DNA of 64,000 nt, from the NCBI RefSeq assembly GCF_013408245.1, contig NZ_JACBYS010000002.1:1-64000 (forward strand), given 5' to 3'. This stretch comes from Duganella sp. 1224 (GTDB lineage Bacteria; Pseudomonadota; Gammaproteobacteria; Burkholderiales; Burkholderiaceae_D). Position 1 is the stretch's first letter. Each line of letters starts with the position of its first letter. The position numbers were made by a program, and so were the translations under genes. The notes beneath the pieces were generated by a model, which had not been told where the DNA came from, searched no databases, and saw nothing but the letters and a program-made list of their open reading frames with translations. This document shows positions 1 through 8,335 of the stretch, one piece after another.

Positions 1-233
1 TTGATTTCGTTGAAGATCGGGCCGGAGAAGGATTTTTCCGCCACCGTGGTCAGGATGGTCGGCACCTTGAATTCCTTGGCTGCTTTCGACACCAGCGCCA
101 CGTTGTTGCGCAACTGGACCGGGTCGATCGACTTGGTGGCGAACGACATCTGCGATTGATGGTCGATCAGGATCAGCGTGTGGTTGGTCGGGTTCAGCAG
201 GGTTTGACCTGGTTGGGCGATGGCGGTAGGCAT
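1..233 (-). CDS. Isochorismatase-family (YcaC-like) hydrolase, 3' part cut by window edge
   Basis: Only the first 77 codons lie in the window. The N-terminus matches the cysteine hydrolase/isochorismatase fold: after a short leader comes a beta strand ending LILIDHQ, where D24 is in the position of the family's catalytic Asp. This is followed by a helix (LRNNVALVSKAAKEF) and the second strand VPTILTTVAE. YcaC-type members often begin this way, but the catalytic Lys and Cys are beyond the edge, so the substrate cannot be assigned. The ATG is preceded by a clear GGAG at good spacing. It is transcribed divergently from the diguanylate cyclase gene across a 198-nt gap in which no defined site was recognised. 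Confidence 0.8.
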   Translation of the reverse strand, partial: MPTAIAQPGQTLLNPTNHTLILIDHQSQMSFATKSIDPVQLRNNVALVSKAAKEFKVPTILTTVAEKSFSGPIFNEI

Positions 234-431
234 GATGTATTCTCCGTAAATTCAAAAATTTCGATTGGTACTGCGCCTTGTTGGCGCTGCGTTGAAATGC
301 ATTATCCTTGAGCGCGCGGGCGACAAAAAGCGGAAAATTTCCTGGCTTATTGTCGAAATTTTCGAAAGTAAGCGGGCATGCCGCCCCGGACCGTAGCGCT
401 ATACTGGATTTCCCATGTCGCGGGAGTCACC

Positions 432-2057
432 ATGCGGCCGCTCTCAGGCTTTTTCTACAGCTTCAAGTTCAAGATCAGCGCGCTGGTCATCGCGCTGCTG
501 CTGTTTGCCGGCATCGGCGCTGGCGGCATTTCGCTGCTGATCGCCGAAGCCGAGTTGCGCGACGTGATCGCCCGCCAGGAACTGTCGCTGCTGACCGGCG
601 CCGCCGCCTTCATCGACAACGACCTGCACAACAAGCGCCAGCTGCTGCGCGCGCTGGGCGAGGAAATCAACGACCGCGGCCTGCCGCTCAGCGGCATCCA
701 GGACCTGCTGGAAGCGCACGAAACGCTGCGCGACAGCTTCTTCAACGTCAACGCCTTCGATTTGGCCGGCAACGCCGTGGCCAATCTGCGCGACCGCAAC
801 GGCCGCCGCGTCAACGTCGCCGAGCGCGAGTATTTCCGCGACACGCTGCGCCTGCAGGAAGGCGTGATCTCGGCGCCGTTCAAAAGCTCGCTGTCGGGCC
901 GGCCGGTGGTGGTGATCACCCAGCCGCTGCGCGACGCCAACGGCAAGCTGACCGGCATCGTGCTGGGCGCCATCGACCTGCTGCGGCCGTCGTTCTCCGC
1001 CCAGCTGGACGCGCTGCGCGCCGGCGCCGACGGCTATCTGTTCATCGTCGCCGGCAACGGCGCCACCGTGCACCACCCGGACAAGGCACGCCTGCTGGAC
1101 AAGGGCGACGACGCCCCCGGCACGCTGCTGGACGCCACGCTGCACACGCCGGAAGGCTGGCAGGACGGCCTGCTCGACGACGGCGTGCCGGTGCTGCTGG
1201 TGCACAAGCACCTGCGCGAGGTGGACTGGACCATCGCCCTGTCCTACCCGATGCGCAGCGCCTTCGCCTCGATGCAGCAGGTGCGGCTGCGCGCGCTGCT
1301 GGGCGCGGCCGTGCTGACCGCCTGCGCCGGCCTGTTCGGCTGGGCCATCACCAAGAAGCTGCTGCGCCCGCTGTCGCGGCTGCACCGGCATGTGGAGGAC
1401 ATCAGCGCCGGGCGCGCCGGCATCGCCGTGTTCGACGTCGACCGGCGCGATGAATTCGGCCACCTGAGCCGCGCCTTCTACGGCCTGTCGCAACGGCGCG
1501 CGCAGGCCGAGGATGAGCTGCACCGGCTGGCCACCACCGACGTGCTGACCGGCCTCAACAACCGCCGCATGTTCGACGCCTTCCTGCCGCAGGCGCTGGC
1601 GCGCGCGGCCCGCGCCGGCCAGCCGCTGGCGCTGGCCATCCTCGACATCGACCATTTCAAGGACATCAACGACACCCTCGGCCACGCCGCCGGCGACCAG
1701 GTGCTGAAGGAATTCGCGCGGCGGCTGACCACGGCCGTGCGCGCCGCCGACACCGTGGCGCGGCTGGCCGGCGACGAGTTCGTCATCGTGTTCGAGCAAC
1801 TGTCGTGCGACACCGAGATGGACCAGCTGGGCAACCGCATCCTGGAGGTGATGCAGGCGCCGTTCGCGCTCGGCGCCGCGCAGCGCGTGGTGCGCACCAG
1901 CATCGGCATTGCCATCGCCAGCGACGGCGCCACGGCCGAGGACCTGATGCGCGCCGCCGACCAGGCGCTGTACGGTGTCAAGGCGGCCGGCCGCAACGGC
2001 TTCGCGATCCACAGCGCCGGCGCCGGCCTGGGCGCGCGGGCGCGCGAGCTCGGTTAA
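432..2057 (+). CDS. Membrane diguanylate cyclase: periplasmic Cache-like sensor, HAMP, GGDEF
   Basis: A 541-residue inner-membrane signalling protein predicted to make cyclic di-GMP from two GTP. One membrane segment lies at about residues 14-36. A periplasmic sensor region of about 240 residues follows (Cache-like in layout, ligand unknown). The second membrane segment is at about 286-306, then a HAMP linker and a C-terminal GGDEF domain. The signature is AGDEF (446-450), a variant found in active cyclases. The inhibitory I-site RxxD is present (R437-A-A-D440) five residues upstream, so product feedback inhibition is expected. There is no EAL domain. The ATG at 432 was chosen because GGGAG sits just upstream and the hydrophobic segment follows; an in-frame ATG at 378 has no ribosome site. 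Its stop overlaps the convergent galactanase gene by 4 nt. Confidence 0.9.
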   Translation: MRPLSGFFYSFKFKISALVIALLLFAGIGAGGISLLIAEAELRDVIARQELSLLTGAAAFIDNDLHNKRQLLRALGEEINDRGLPLSGIQDLLEAHETLRDSFFNVNAFDLAGNAVANLRDRNGRRVNVAEREYFRDTLRLQEGVISAPFKSSLSGRPVVVITQPLRDANGKLTGIVLGAIDLLRPSFSAQLDALRAGADGYLFIVAGNGATVHHPDKARLLDKGDDAPGTLLDATLHTPEGWQDGLLDDGVPVLLVHKHLREVDWTIALSYPMRSAFASMQQVRLRALLGAAVLTACAGLFGWAITKKLLRPLSRLHRHVEDISAGRAGIAVFDVDRRDEFGHLSRAFYGLSQRRAQAEDELHRLATTDVLTGLNNRRMFDAFLPQALARAARAGQPLALAILDIDHFKDINDTLGHAAGDQVLKEFARRLTTAVRAADTVARLAGDEFVIVFEQLSCDTEMDQLGNRILEVMQAPFALGAAQRVVRTSIGIAIASDGATAEDLMRAADQALYGVKAAGRNGFAIHSAGAGLGARARELG

Positions 2058-3058
2058 TCGGCGCGGAATGCCTCCAGCGCCTTGGTCGGGCGGCCATCGG
2101 CGCCCCAGGCGCTGAGCTCGTAGTGGCTCCAGCTGCGCGCGCCCTGCGGCTCCCAGTAGATCACGCCCAGGCCCTTGTGGTCCGGCACCGCGCGCACCTT
2201 GCGCTGCACCGCCACCAGCATGTCGTAGGTGTTCTGCGGCCGGCTGTCCTCGCCGCCGACCTCCACCACCATCACCTCCTTGCCGTAGCGCGCCGCCATG
2301 TCGGCCAGGTTGGCGCCGAGGTCGTCGATCGAGGCGGTGTAGTCGGGCCGCCCGTCCAGCCAGTACGGGTAGTAGGACATGCCGATCACATCGTATTTGG
2401 CGCCGTGCGCGGTGGCCTGGTCGAACCAGTTGCGGAAGCGCTGGCGGTCGTTGCCGCGGTCCACATGCAGCACCACTTTGGAGGTCGGGCTGACCGCCTT
2501 GATGGCGGCGTAGCCCTGGTTGATCAGTTGCGCCAGTTGCGGCCAGTTGTCGGTGTGGCCTTCCGGATAAATCATGCCGGTCGGCGTCTCGTTGCCGACC
2601 TGGACCCATTCGGGCGTGACGCCGGCCTGCTTCAGCGCAAGCATCACGTCGTAGGTGTAGTCGTGGACGTCGCGCAGCAGTTGCGGGAAATCGTGGCCCG
2701 CCCAGGCGGCCGGCTTGCGCTGCTGCTGCGGATCGGCCCAGCTATCGCTGTAGTGGAAGTTGAGCATGATGCGCATGCCCATCTGCTGCGCGCGCACCGC
2801 CATGGCCACCGTCTCGTCCTTGCTGTTGTGACCGCTGGCGCGGTCGCTGGAGGGATCGACCCAGGTGCGCAGGCGGATGGTGTTGATGCCATAGTCCTTG
2901 AGGATGTGCAGGCAATCCTCTTCCCTGCCCTGACTGTTATAGAACTTGTAGCCGCTGGCCTCCATCTGCGCCAGCCAGCCGACGTCGGCGCCTTTGACGA
3001 AGGGCGCGCCATGGGCGCTGGCGGCGGCCAGCAGCAATGCGATCAGAATTTTTTTCAT
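2054..3058 (-). CDS. Secreted GH53 arabinogalactan endo-beta-1,4-galactanase
   Basis: A 334-residue exported glycoside hydrolase of family 53, which cleaves beta-1,4-galactan side chains of pectin. It has a Sec signal peptide (MKKILIALLLAAASAHGA). The mature part starts with the family-typical FVKGADVGWL and continues with YGINTIRLRTW and LNFHYSDSWADP. The acid/base Glu lies in VQVGNET, and the presumed nucleophile Glu in VMVVEVGGE near the C-terminus. Length is normal for a single-domain GH53. The next upstream gene on the same strand is a TonB-dependent receptor, but a strong terminator separates them, so co-transcription is unlikely even if the functions are linked (galactan degradation and oligosaccharide uptake, inferred). 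Confidence 0.9.
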   Translation of the reverse strand: MKKILIALLLAAASAHGAPFVKGADVGWLAQMEASGYKFYNSQGREEDCLHILKDYGINTIRLRTWVDPSSDRASGHNSKDETVAMAVRAQQMGMRIMLNFHYSDSWADPQQQRKPAAWAGHDFPQLLRDVHDYTYDVMLALKQAGVTPEWVQVGNETPTGMIYPEGHTDNWPQLAQLINQGYAAIKAVSPTSKVVLHVDRGNDRQRFRNWFDQATAHGAKYDVIGMSYYPYWLDGRPDYTASIDDLGANLADMAARYGKEVMVVEVGGEDSRPQNTYDMLVAVQRKVRAVPDHKGLGVIYWEPQGARSWSHYELSAWGADGRPTKALEAFRAD

Positions 3059-3140
3059 GCGCCTATGCTAGTGCAAAGCCGCCGCGCGCAGGCATGACGA
3101 AAATGCCGCCAGCCATGCCCTTTCGATATGGACCGGCGAA

Positions 3141-3176
3141 AAAAAAAGCCCCCGGGCATTGCTGCCGGGGGCTTTT
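3141..3176 (-). terminator. Intrinsic terminator after the TonB receptor gene
   Basis: A GC-rich stem (AGCCCCCGG pairing with CCGGGGGCT, short loop) is followed on the minus strand by a run of T (complement of A 3141-3147). It sits 16 nt after the TonB-receptor stop codon. The flanking A and T runs make it usable from both directions. Confidence 0.85.
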
Positions 3177-3191
3177 GAACACAACGCTAGC

Positions 3192-5957
3192 TTAGAACTT
3201 GTAGCTGGCCGACACGTAGCCGGTGGCGCCGTGCGCGTCGTAGTAGGTTGGGTCGTAACCTGCCTGGAAGTATTTGCCCAGACCGATGGTTTCCGGCGGC
3301 GTGCGGTTGAACAGGTTCTTCACGCCAGCGCGCAGGGTCAGGTTCTTGATGCCGGTGTAGGCCACTTGCGTATCCCAGGTCGAGAAGGCGCCGATGTGCA
3401 CAGCGTCGGTGCCGGTGGCCGAATCGGCGCGGGCGGCATCGTAGTAGCCCGACTGGTAGTTCTGGGTCAGGTTGACGCCCCAGTTCTGGTATTTCCAGTC
3501 CAGCGCCAGTTGATGCTTCCAGCGCAGGATGATGCCGCCTTGCGACACGGCGTTCAGCGGCAGGCCGTCGGCGCCGATGGTGCGCGCTACGCTCTGCTGC
3601 ACGCTGCCGTCCGGCAGGGTCTCATCGTACTTGGTGGTGTAGGTACCGTTCAGACGGGTCGAGAAGGTGCCGTAGTTGGCGGTCTTGGCGATGGTCCAGC
3701 GCGCGTCCACGTCGATACCCGCAGTCTTCAGGCCGCCGGCGTTCAGGTTGGTGCTGGTGATCTGGGTAATGTTGCCGGCCGAATCACGTTGCACCATGGC
3801 GGCGTAGGCCGGGTTGGTCTGCGCCTGGTCGACGATGAACTCAGGGTCCAGCGAGGTGACCAGGTTGTTGACGTTAATCTTCCAGTAGTCGATGGCCACC
3901 GACACGCCAGGCACCGGATCGATCACGAAGCCGACCGAGCTCTGTTCCGATTTTTCCGGTTTCAGGTTGGCGTTGCCGCCGATCAGCTGGTTGAACTGGC
4001 CGTAGGTGCCGGTCTTCGGATCGGTGAAGCTGCCGGTGGTCGCCAGCGACACCGGGTTCAGCAGCTCAGGCAGGCTAGGTTCGCGGAAGCCGCGGCCATA
4101 CGATGCGCGCACCAGCAGCTGTTGCAGCGGCTGATAGCGGAAGCTGACCTTAGGATTGGTCGAAGTGGCGTTCGGATAACGGTCGGTGCGGACCTGCAGG
4201 TCGGCTTCCAGGTCTTTCACGATCGGCGCCACCACTTCGGCGAATACGGCCGACGAGTTGCGCGAGGCCGACAGCGGCAGCGTCTGGCCGCCGTAGCCCG
4301 AAATGTCGCCCGACTGGAAGGCGGTGGACGGGTTCAGGTCCAGCTTTTCGTCGGTGAACGAAGCGCCCACGGCGAACTTGGCCATGCCGGCTGGCAGCTG
4401 GTACAGGTCGCCCGAGATGCGCGCGTTGATGGCGTCATTGCTCAGGGTCGAGTTAATCATGTTGCCAACGTAGTTGGTGGCGTAGATCTGCTGGGCCAGC
4501 GCCGGCGACTGCTGGGCAGCCCATGGGTTGAAGGCGTTGTTGTTGCTCAGCAGCTTGACCAGCGCCAGTTGCGACTGGTAGCCGGAGACGGTGTCTTCGC
4601 TGACGTTGCTGGAGTTGTGGGTGTAGGCCACATCGTAGTCGAAGCCCTTGACGGTGCCGCGGAAGCCCATCACCAGGTGGTTGGTCTTGGCGTTGTCGAT
4701 GTGCGAGCGACCGCCGCCATCCACCGCGCGGTAGCTGACCGTGACCGGCTGGCCATTGACCGACGGGTAATTGGCGGCCAGGTAGGACGATGGGTAGTAC
4801 GGGCTGCTCGGCGACAGGATGATGGCCGGGTACACATTGGCCGGGCCGAAGGCGTTGTCGGTCGACAGGAAGTTGGCGTTGTACGGGGAAGACTGCTCGT
4901 TGGTGGTGGTCTTCTGTTCCGAGTGGAAGCCTTCGACGAAGAATTCGTTCTGGTCATTCAGCTTGAAGCGGAAGTTGGCCGATACGTTGGCGCGCGTCAC
5001 GTCCGGGAACAGCGGCACCAATGGCGCCGAGTCATAGCGGCAGGTGCCGTAGTTGGCGTCATAGGCGCTGCCATTGGCGGCGCAGTTGGCGCCGTTGTTG
5101 GCGTTCAGCGGGTTGCCCAGATTCTTGCCGATGGTGTTCAGCGCGTTCGGAATGACGCCATTGGCGTTCGGTGTGGTGACCGGATCGAAGCTGCTCAGGT
5201 TGCCGCTTGGCGTGGCCGACGCATCACGGAAACCGTTGTTGTTCCAGCCGGTTTTGGCGTAGCTGCGCTGGCTGCCGTAGATGGCCTGCTCTTTGGCCAC
5301 ATCGGCCGACACGGTGAAGTTGTAGCGGTCTTCGTCGAAGTCGCCGAAGCCGGCGATGATCGAGGCCTTGGTGGTGCGGCCGCCGCCGTCCTTGGTGCCG
5401 CTGCCGTAGCCGGTCACTTCGACGCCGTTGAAGTTGTTACGCAGGATGAAGTTAATCACGCCGCCGATGGCGTCGGAGCCGTACAGACCGGAGGCGCCGT
5501 CTTTCAGCACTTCCACGTGGTCCACTGCCGACAGTGGGATCGAGTTGATGTCGACCGTCGTGCCGTCGGTGGCGAAGTTGGCCAGGCGGCGGCCGTTGAC
5601 CAGCACCAGCGTCTTGCTGGCGCCAATGCCGCGCAGCGAGGCCGAGGCCAGGCCGTAGGTCGACGAGCCCGCGCCCTGGGCGGTGTTGTTGCCGCCCACC
5701 GCGGTGTTGGCGGTGATGCTGTTCAGCAGTTCTTCCGTGTTGGTGGCGCCGGTTTTGGCGATGTCTTCACGGGTCACGGTCTGCACCGGCAGCGCGCCTT
5801 CGACCTGCGCGCGTTTGATGGACGAACCGGTGATTTCCACGCGGGCGATGGGTGCGTCTGGCGCGGTCTGCGCGTGCGCGCCGGCGATGGCGCCGAGCGC
5901 CACGGTGCCGGAGAACATCACGCGCAGCGAGCGCGAGATAATGGTTTCTTTGGTCAT
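3192..5957 (-). CDS. TonB-dependent outer-membrane receptor (possible oligosaccharide uptake)
   Basis: A 921-residue TonB-dependent receptor. It has an N-terminal signal ending AHAQ, then a plug domain (about residues 40-165) with the TonB-box-like VEITGSSIKR, the LRGIGASKTLVLVNGRR core and LYGSDAIGGVINF. A long beta-barrel follows, ending in the aromatic terminus SASYKF expected for an outer-membrane protein. This 'GSxIKR ... NGRR' subtype is frequent in Caulobacter, Xanthomonas and Massilia-like bacteria and often imports carbohydrates or peptides rather than siderophores. The neighbouring GH53 galactanase suggests galacto-oligosaccharides, which is inference only. The 5' region carries two inverted repeats (6002-6023 and 6158-6193) that could control it. 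Confidence 0.9.
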   Translation of the reverse strand: MTKETIISRSLRVMFSGTVALGAIAGAHAQTAPDAPIARVEITGSSIKRAQVEGALPVQTVTREDIAKTGATNTEELLNSITANTAVGGNNTAQGAGSSTYGLASASLRGIGASKTLVLVNGRRLANFATDGTTVDINSIPLSAVDHVEVLKDGASGLYGSDAIGGVINFILRNNFNGVEVTGYGSGTKDGGGRTTKASIIAGFGDFDEDRYNFTVSADVAKEQAIYGSQRSYAKTGWNNNGFRDASATPSGNLSSFDPVTTPNANGVIPNALNTIGKNLGNPLNANNGANCAANGSAYDANYGTCRYDSAPLVPLFPDVTRANVSANFRFKLNDQNEFFVEGFHSEQKTTTNEQSSPYNANFLSTDNAFGPANVYPAIILSPSSPYYPSSYLAANYPSVNGQPVTVSYRAVDGGGRSHIDNAKTNHLVMGFRGTVKGFDYDVAYTHNSSNVSEDTVSGYQSQLALVKLLSNNNAFNPWAAQQSPALAQQIYATNYVGNMINSTLSNDAINARISGDLYQLPAGMAKFAVGASFTDEKLDLNPSTAFQSGDISGYGGQTLPLSASRNSSAVFAEVVAPIVKDLEADLQVRTDRYPNATSTNPKVSFRYQPLQQLLVRASYGRGFREPSLPELLNPVSLATTGSFTDPKTGTYGQFNQLIGGNANLKPEKSEQSSVGFVIDPVPGVSVAIDYWKINVNNLVTSLDPEFIVDQAQTNPAYAAMVQRDSAGNITQITSTNLNAGGLKTAGIDVDARWTIAKTANYGTFSTRLNGTYTTKYDETLPDGSVQQSVARTIGADGLPLNAVSQGGIILRWKHQLALDWKYQNWGVNLTQNYQSGYYDAARADSATGTDAVHIGAFSTWDTQVAYTGIKNLTLRAGVKNLFNRTPPETIGLGKYFQAGYDPTYYDAHGATGYVSASYKF

Positions 5958-6001
5958 TTAAATTCCCGATTTGTTGTGTGAGTCATGCCGACTTCATGGG
6001 T

Positions 6002-6023
6002 GACCTTGAGCGGTATCAAGGTC
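6002..6023. promoter_or_regulatory. Perfect 8-bp inverted repeat upstream of the TonB receptor
   Basis: GACCTTGA, a 6-nt spacer, then TCAAGGTC. The symmetric element lies about 45 nt before the receptor start codon. Its size and spacing fit an operator for a dimeric repressor (LacI/GntR-like half-site spacing), or a hairpin in the 5' leader. The regulator is unknown and none is encoded adjacent. Confidence 0.45.
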
Positions 6024-6157
6024 GGGTCCTATGACAACATGCGGGAAAGATTTCACCAATGACAGCGTTGACAAAAAGCCGCACCGCCACCGCCGGAATG
6101 TAAAAAAACGGCAGCATTAAGCCAGCTTTAAGAATGCGCGGGAGGACAGGATTTTTT

Positions 6158-6193
6158 ACGCAGATTTACCGGATTTTTCACCGGTAAATGCGT
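6158..6193. repeat. Extended inverted repeat (ATTTACCGG / CCGGTAAAT)
   Basis: A perfect 9-bp inverted repeat (6164-6172 and 6181-6189) with an 8-nt loop, extended by ACGC/GCGT after a 2-nt bulge. No T-run follows on either strand, so it is not a standard terminator. It may be an operator or RNA hairpin between the unknown gene ending at 6383 and the TonB receptor. Confidence 0.5.
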
Positions 6194-6382
6194 TGATCGC
6201 CAAATAAAGTGTGTTCATTTGGCCATGCGTTGAGGAGCGTGGCGGCATCAGCCGTTGTCAGTTCGCCAGTTTTCGGTACACGACGTTACACATGATACGA
6301 AACTCACTTGGAAAGTTAGCATACTTTTCCTGCAAGAGGTCGATAAACCTCTTACGAATGGCGGATAAACAACAGTCAGAGC

Positions 6383-7246
6383 TCAGGCCGGCAACAGCCA
6401 GTGGGCGACATTGACCACATAGCGCTGGAACTCCGCCAGCGCGGCCGGGTGGCGGCGCAGGGCATCGCCGGGCGCCTCGCTGACAAAGCCCGGGCAGCCG
6501 GCCTCCACGTCCCAGTTGTAGTCGGCGAAGTGATGGAAGGTGCTTTCGGCGATGGCGCGGCCGCGTCCGCCCTCGCGCTCGAAGGCCACGGCCAGGTTGA
6601 ACATCTCGCCGCTGGCCAGGCTGCGGCCTTGGGCGATGACGCGCGCCGGCCGGCCGGGCGGCGCGCTGACCGCGCCCTCGTGCGGATGCGCCGGGAAAAA
6701 GCGCACCGCGCCGGTTGGCGACGACGGATCGGCCAGCACCGGGTGCAGCGGCGCGCAGACAGTCACCGGCTGGTAGTCGCCATTGCAGCCGGAATGGTAG
6801 TTCGGCCACTGGATCGCCGGGGTGCCGGTGTCGTCGTTGACGCGGCGGCGCGGATCGGTCTCGGGATTGCTGGTGTGGAAGTGGTTGGCCGCGCCGATGC
6901 CGTCCAGGCCGCCCACCGACGAGCCCAGATCCATGTGATCGCGCGCCACCAGCAGTCCGCCACCGCGCTGGCGGAAGCGCTCGATGGCCGCGCACTCGGC
7001 CGGGTCCAGGCCATCGCCGACATCGACCGCCATCAGCCACAGCTCGTCGACCTCGCTGTGGTCGAGGCTGGCCAAGACAGGATCGGGCCGGACGCCGGTG
7101 GTGCGGTCGCGCGCCACCACCTCGAACAGCGGCGCGCCGTCGGCATCGCGCTGCTCGCGCAGTAGCTGCGCCAGTTTGCTGAAGCGGTGGATGGCCCAGT
7201 CCTCGGTGGCGGGCTCAATGGTGGTCTGAATCAGGATCTTGCGCAT
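6383..7246 (-). CDS. Conserved hypothetical protein, possibly GATase/ThuA-like fold
   Basis: A 287-residue cytosolic-looking protein without signal peptide or membrane segment. The layout (MRKILIQTTIEP start; a strand VDELWLMAVDVGD; GGGLLVARDH after a helix; a C-terminal FHHFADYNWD segment) recalls class I amidotransferase/ThuA-like Rossmann folds, where a glycine-rich strand precedes the active-site elbow. No Cys nucleophile is seen at the elbow, so enzymatic activity is uncertain. Several His/Asp clusters (ARDHMDLGSS, NHFHTSNPE) could bind metal. The ribosome site is weak and the start is not certain. It follows the LysR gene on the same strand with a 41-nt gap, so the two could be co-transcribed. 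The family was not named with confidence. Confidence 0.7.
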   Translation of the reverse strand: MRKILIQTTIEPATEDWAIHRFSKLAQLLREQRDADGAPLFEVVARDRTTGVRPDPVLASLDHSEVDELWLMAVDVGDGLDPAECAAIERFRQRGGGLLVARDHMDLGSSVGGLDGIGAANHFHTSNPETDPRRRVNDDTGTPAIQWPNYHSGCNGDYQPVTVCAPLHPVLADPSSPTGAVRFFPAHPHEGAVSAPPGRPARVIAQGRSLASGEMFNLAVAFEREGGRGRAIAESTFHHFADYNWDVEAGCPGFVSEAPGDALRRHPAALAEFQRYVVNVAHWLLPA

Positions 7247-7287
7247 GGGATGTCCGGCAAAATAGAAGTATCATGCGCCGGCATTCA

Positions 7288-8238
7288 TCATTTTGCAACG
7301 CCACTTATAACAGAGTTTTGGGCCAGCACATCCTGCGCCACCAGCGCGAAACGCTCGACCAGAAAATCAAGCAAGGCCCGCACACGCGGCGCCAGATAGC
7401 GGCCGCCGTGGAGCACCGCGTGTACACCGGCCTCCTCCACGCGATATTCCGGCAGCAGCACCTTGAGCCGGCCGGCACGCACGTCCTCGACCGCGTCCCA
7501 GATGGTCTTGCGGGCAATGCCCTTGCCGTCCAGCGCCCACGCGCGCGACAAGGCGCCATCATTGGTTTCCCAGGCGCGCTCCGTGGGCACCATGTAGCGC
7601 TGGCGGCGGCCGCCTTTCTGGAAATGGAATTCGTTCAGGGGGCCATGGTCGGTGACCAGCAGGATAAAGTCATGCCGGGCCAGATCCGCCAGCGTGGACG
7701 GCTCGCCATGGCGCGCCAGATAGGCCGGCGCGGCGCACAGCACGCGCCAGTTGGGCGCCAGCCAGCGCGCCACCAGCCTGTCATCAGCCGGCGCGCCAAA
7801 ACGCACGGCCAGGTCGATATCGTCACTCAACAGGTCAGCCAGCGAGTCGGACAAGGTCAGCGCAATTTTCACTTGCGGGTGGGCTGTGCAGAAATCATCG
7901 ATCCACTGCTTGAGCAGATGACGGCCGAAATCAGCCGACGCCGAAATGCGGATCTTACCGCTGATGCTGGTCCGCCCCTCCTGCAGCACGGTCTCGGCGC
8001 GCGCCACCGCGTCCAGGGCCAATTGGCAATGGTGCAGATAAACCCGGCCCTCTTCGGTCAGTCTCAGTTGCCGCGTGGTGCGGTCGAACAGCCGGGTTTG
8101 CAGCGCCGCCTCCAGCTTGAACAGGCGCGCGCTGGCGGCCGCCGGCGACAACTGCAGTTTGCGGCCGGCGGCGGACAAGCTGCCCAAGGCGGCGGTTTCC
8201 ACAAACAGACGCATGTCGCCCAAGCGGTCAGTCGCCAT
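7288..8238 (-). CDS. LysR-family transcriptional regulator
   Basis: A 316-residue LysR-type regulator. The N-terminal winged helix-turn-helix covers about residues 5-62 (MRLFVETAALGSLSAAGRKL, then the recognition-helix region ending in LFDRTTRQLRLTEEG). A two-lobed effector-binding domain fills the rest, with KIRISASADFGR at its start, as in the CrgA/DsdC-like subgroup. It is transcribed divergently from an MFS exporter with a 97-nt gap holding a perfect palindrome. The classical inference is that it controls the exporter and itself. The ligand is unknown. GGATGAAGA precedes the ATG. Confidence 0.92.
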   Translation of the reverse strand: MATDRLGDMRLFVETAALGSLSAAGRKLQLSPAAASARLFKLEAALQTRLFDRTTRQLRLTEEGRVYLHHCQLALDAVARAETVLQEGRTSISGKIRISASADFGRHLLKQWIDDFCTAHPQVKIALTLSDSLADLLSDDIDLAVRFGAPADDRLVARWLAPNWRVLCAAPAYLARHGEPSTLADLARHDFILLVTDHGPLNEFHFQKGGRRQRYMVPTERAWETNDGALSRAWALDGKGIARKTIWDAVEDVRAGRLKVLLPEYRVEEAGVHAVLHGGRYLAPRVRALLDFLVERFALVAQDVLAQNSVISGVAK

Positions 8239-8249
8239 TCTTCATCCAG

Positions 8250-8268
8250 ATTTGAAAATAATTCAAAT
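8250..8268. promoter_or_regulatory. Probable LysR operator (T-N11-A palindrome) in the LysR/MFS divergent region
   Basis: ATTTGAA-5 nt-TTCAAAT is a perfect interrupted palindrome 12 nt upstream of the LysR start codon and within 70 nt of the MFS start. It contains the T-N11-A spacing typical of LysR boxes and is the only AT-rich symmetric element between the two divergent genes. Confidence 0.6.
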
Positions 8269-8335
8269 TCTAGCCCAATTATCAATCCGCATTGTCACAC
8301 CTACACTCGGTGCTCTCCCTGTATCGAGGACTACC

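Larger units (their letters stand above)
5958..6382. other. 425-nt intergenic region upstream of the TonB receptor
   Basis: No convincing gene is present: the short plus-strand frame from 6211 has no ribosome site and unconvincing composition. The stretch is more AT-rich than its surroundings. It contains two extended inverted repeats listed separately and a smaller one (AAGAGGT-6 nt-ACCTCTT at 6334-6353). Both flanking genes are on the minus strand, so it holds the receptor's promoter and leader. No confident -35/-10 pair was found. Confidence 0.6.

Noticed and set aside
444-2609. 721-residue minus-strand frame across the diguanylate cyclase and galactanase
   Set aside because: Spans two convincing genes; translation is Gln/Arg/Gly-rich with no domain.
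3159-5981. 940-residue plus-strand frame opposite the TonB receptor
   Set aside because: Mirror of the GC-rich receptor gene: composition dominated by Val/Gly/Arg/Ala, no ribosome site, no recognisable domain, whereas the minus strand encodes a complete receptor.
6211-6414. 67-residue plus-strand frame in the intergenic region upstream of the TonB receptor
   Set aside because: No ribosome site, random-looking composition, and it overlaps the end of the hypothetical gene on the opposite strand.
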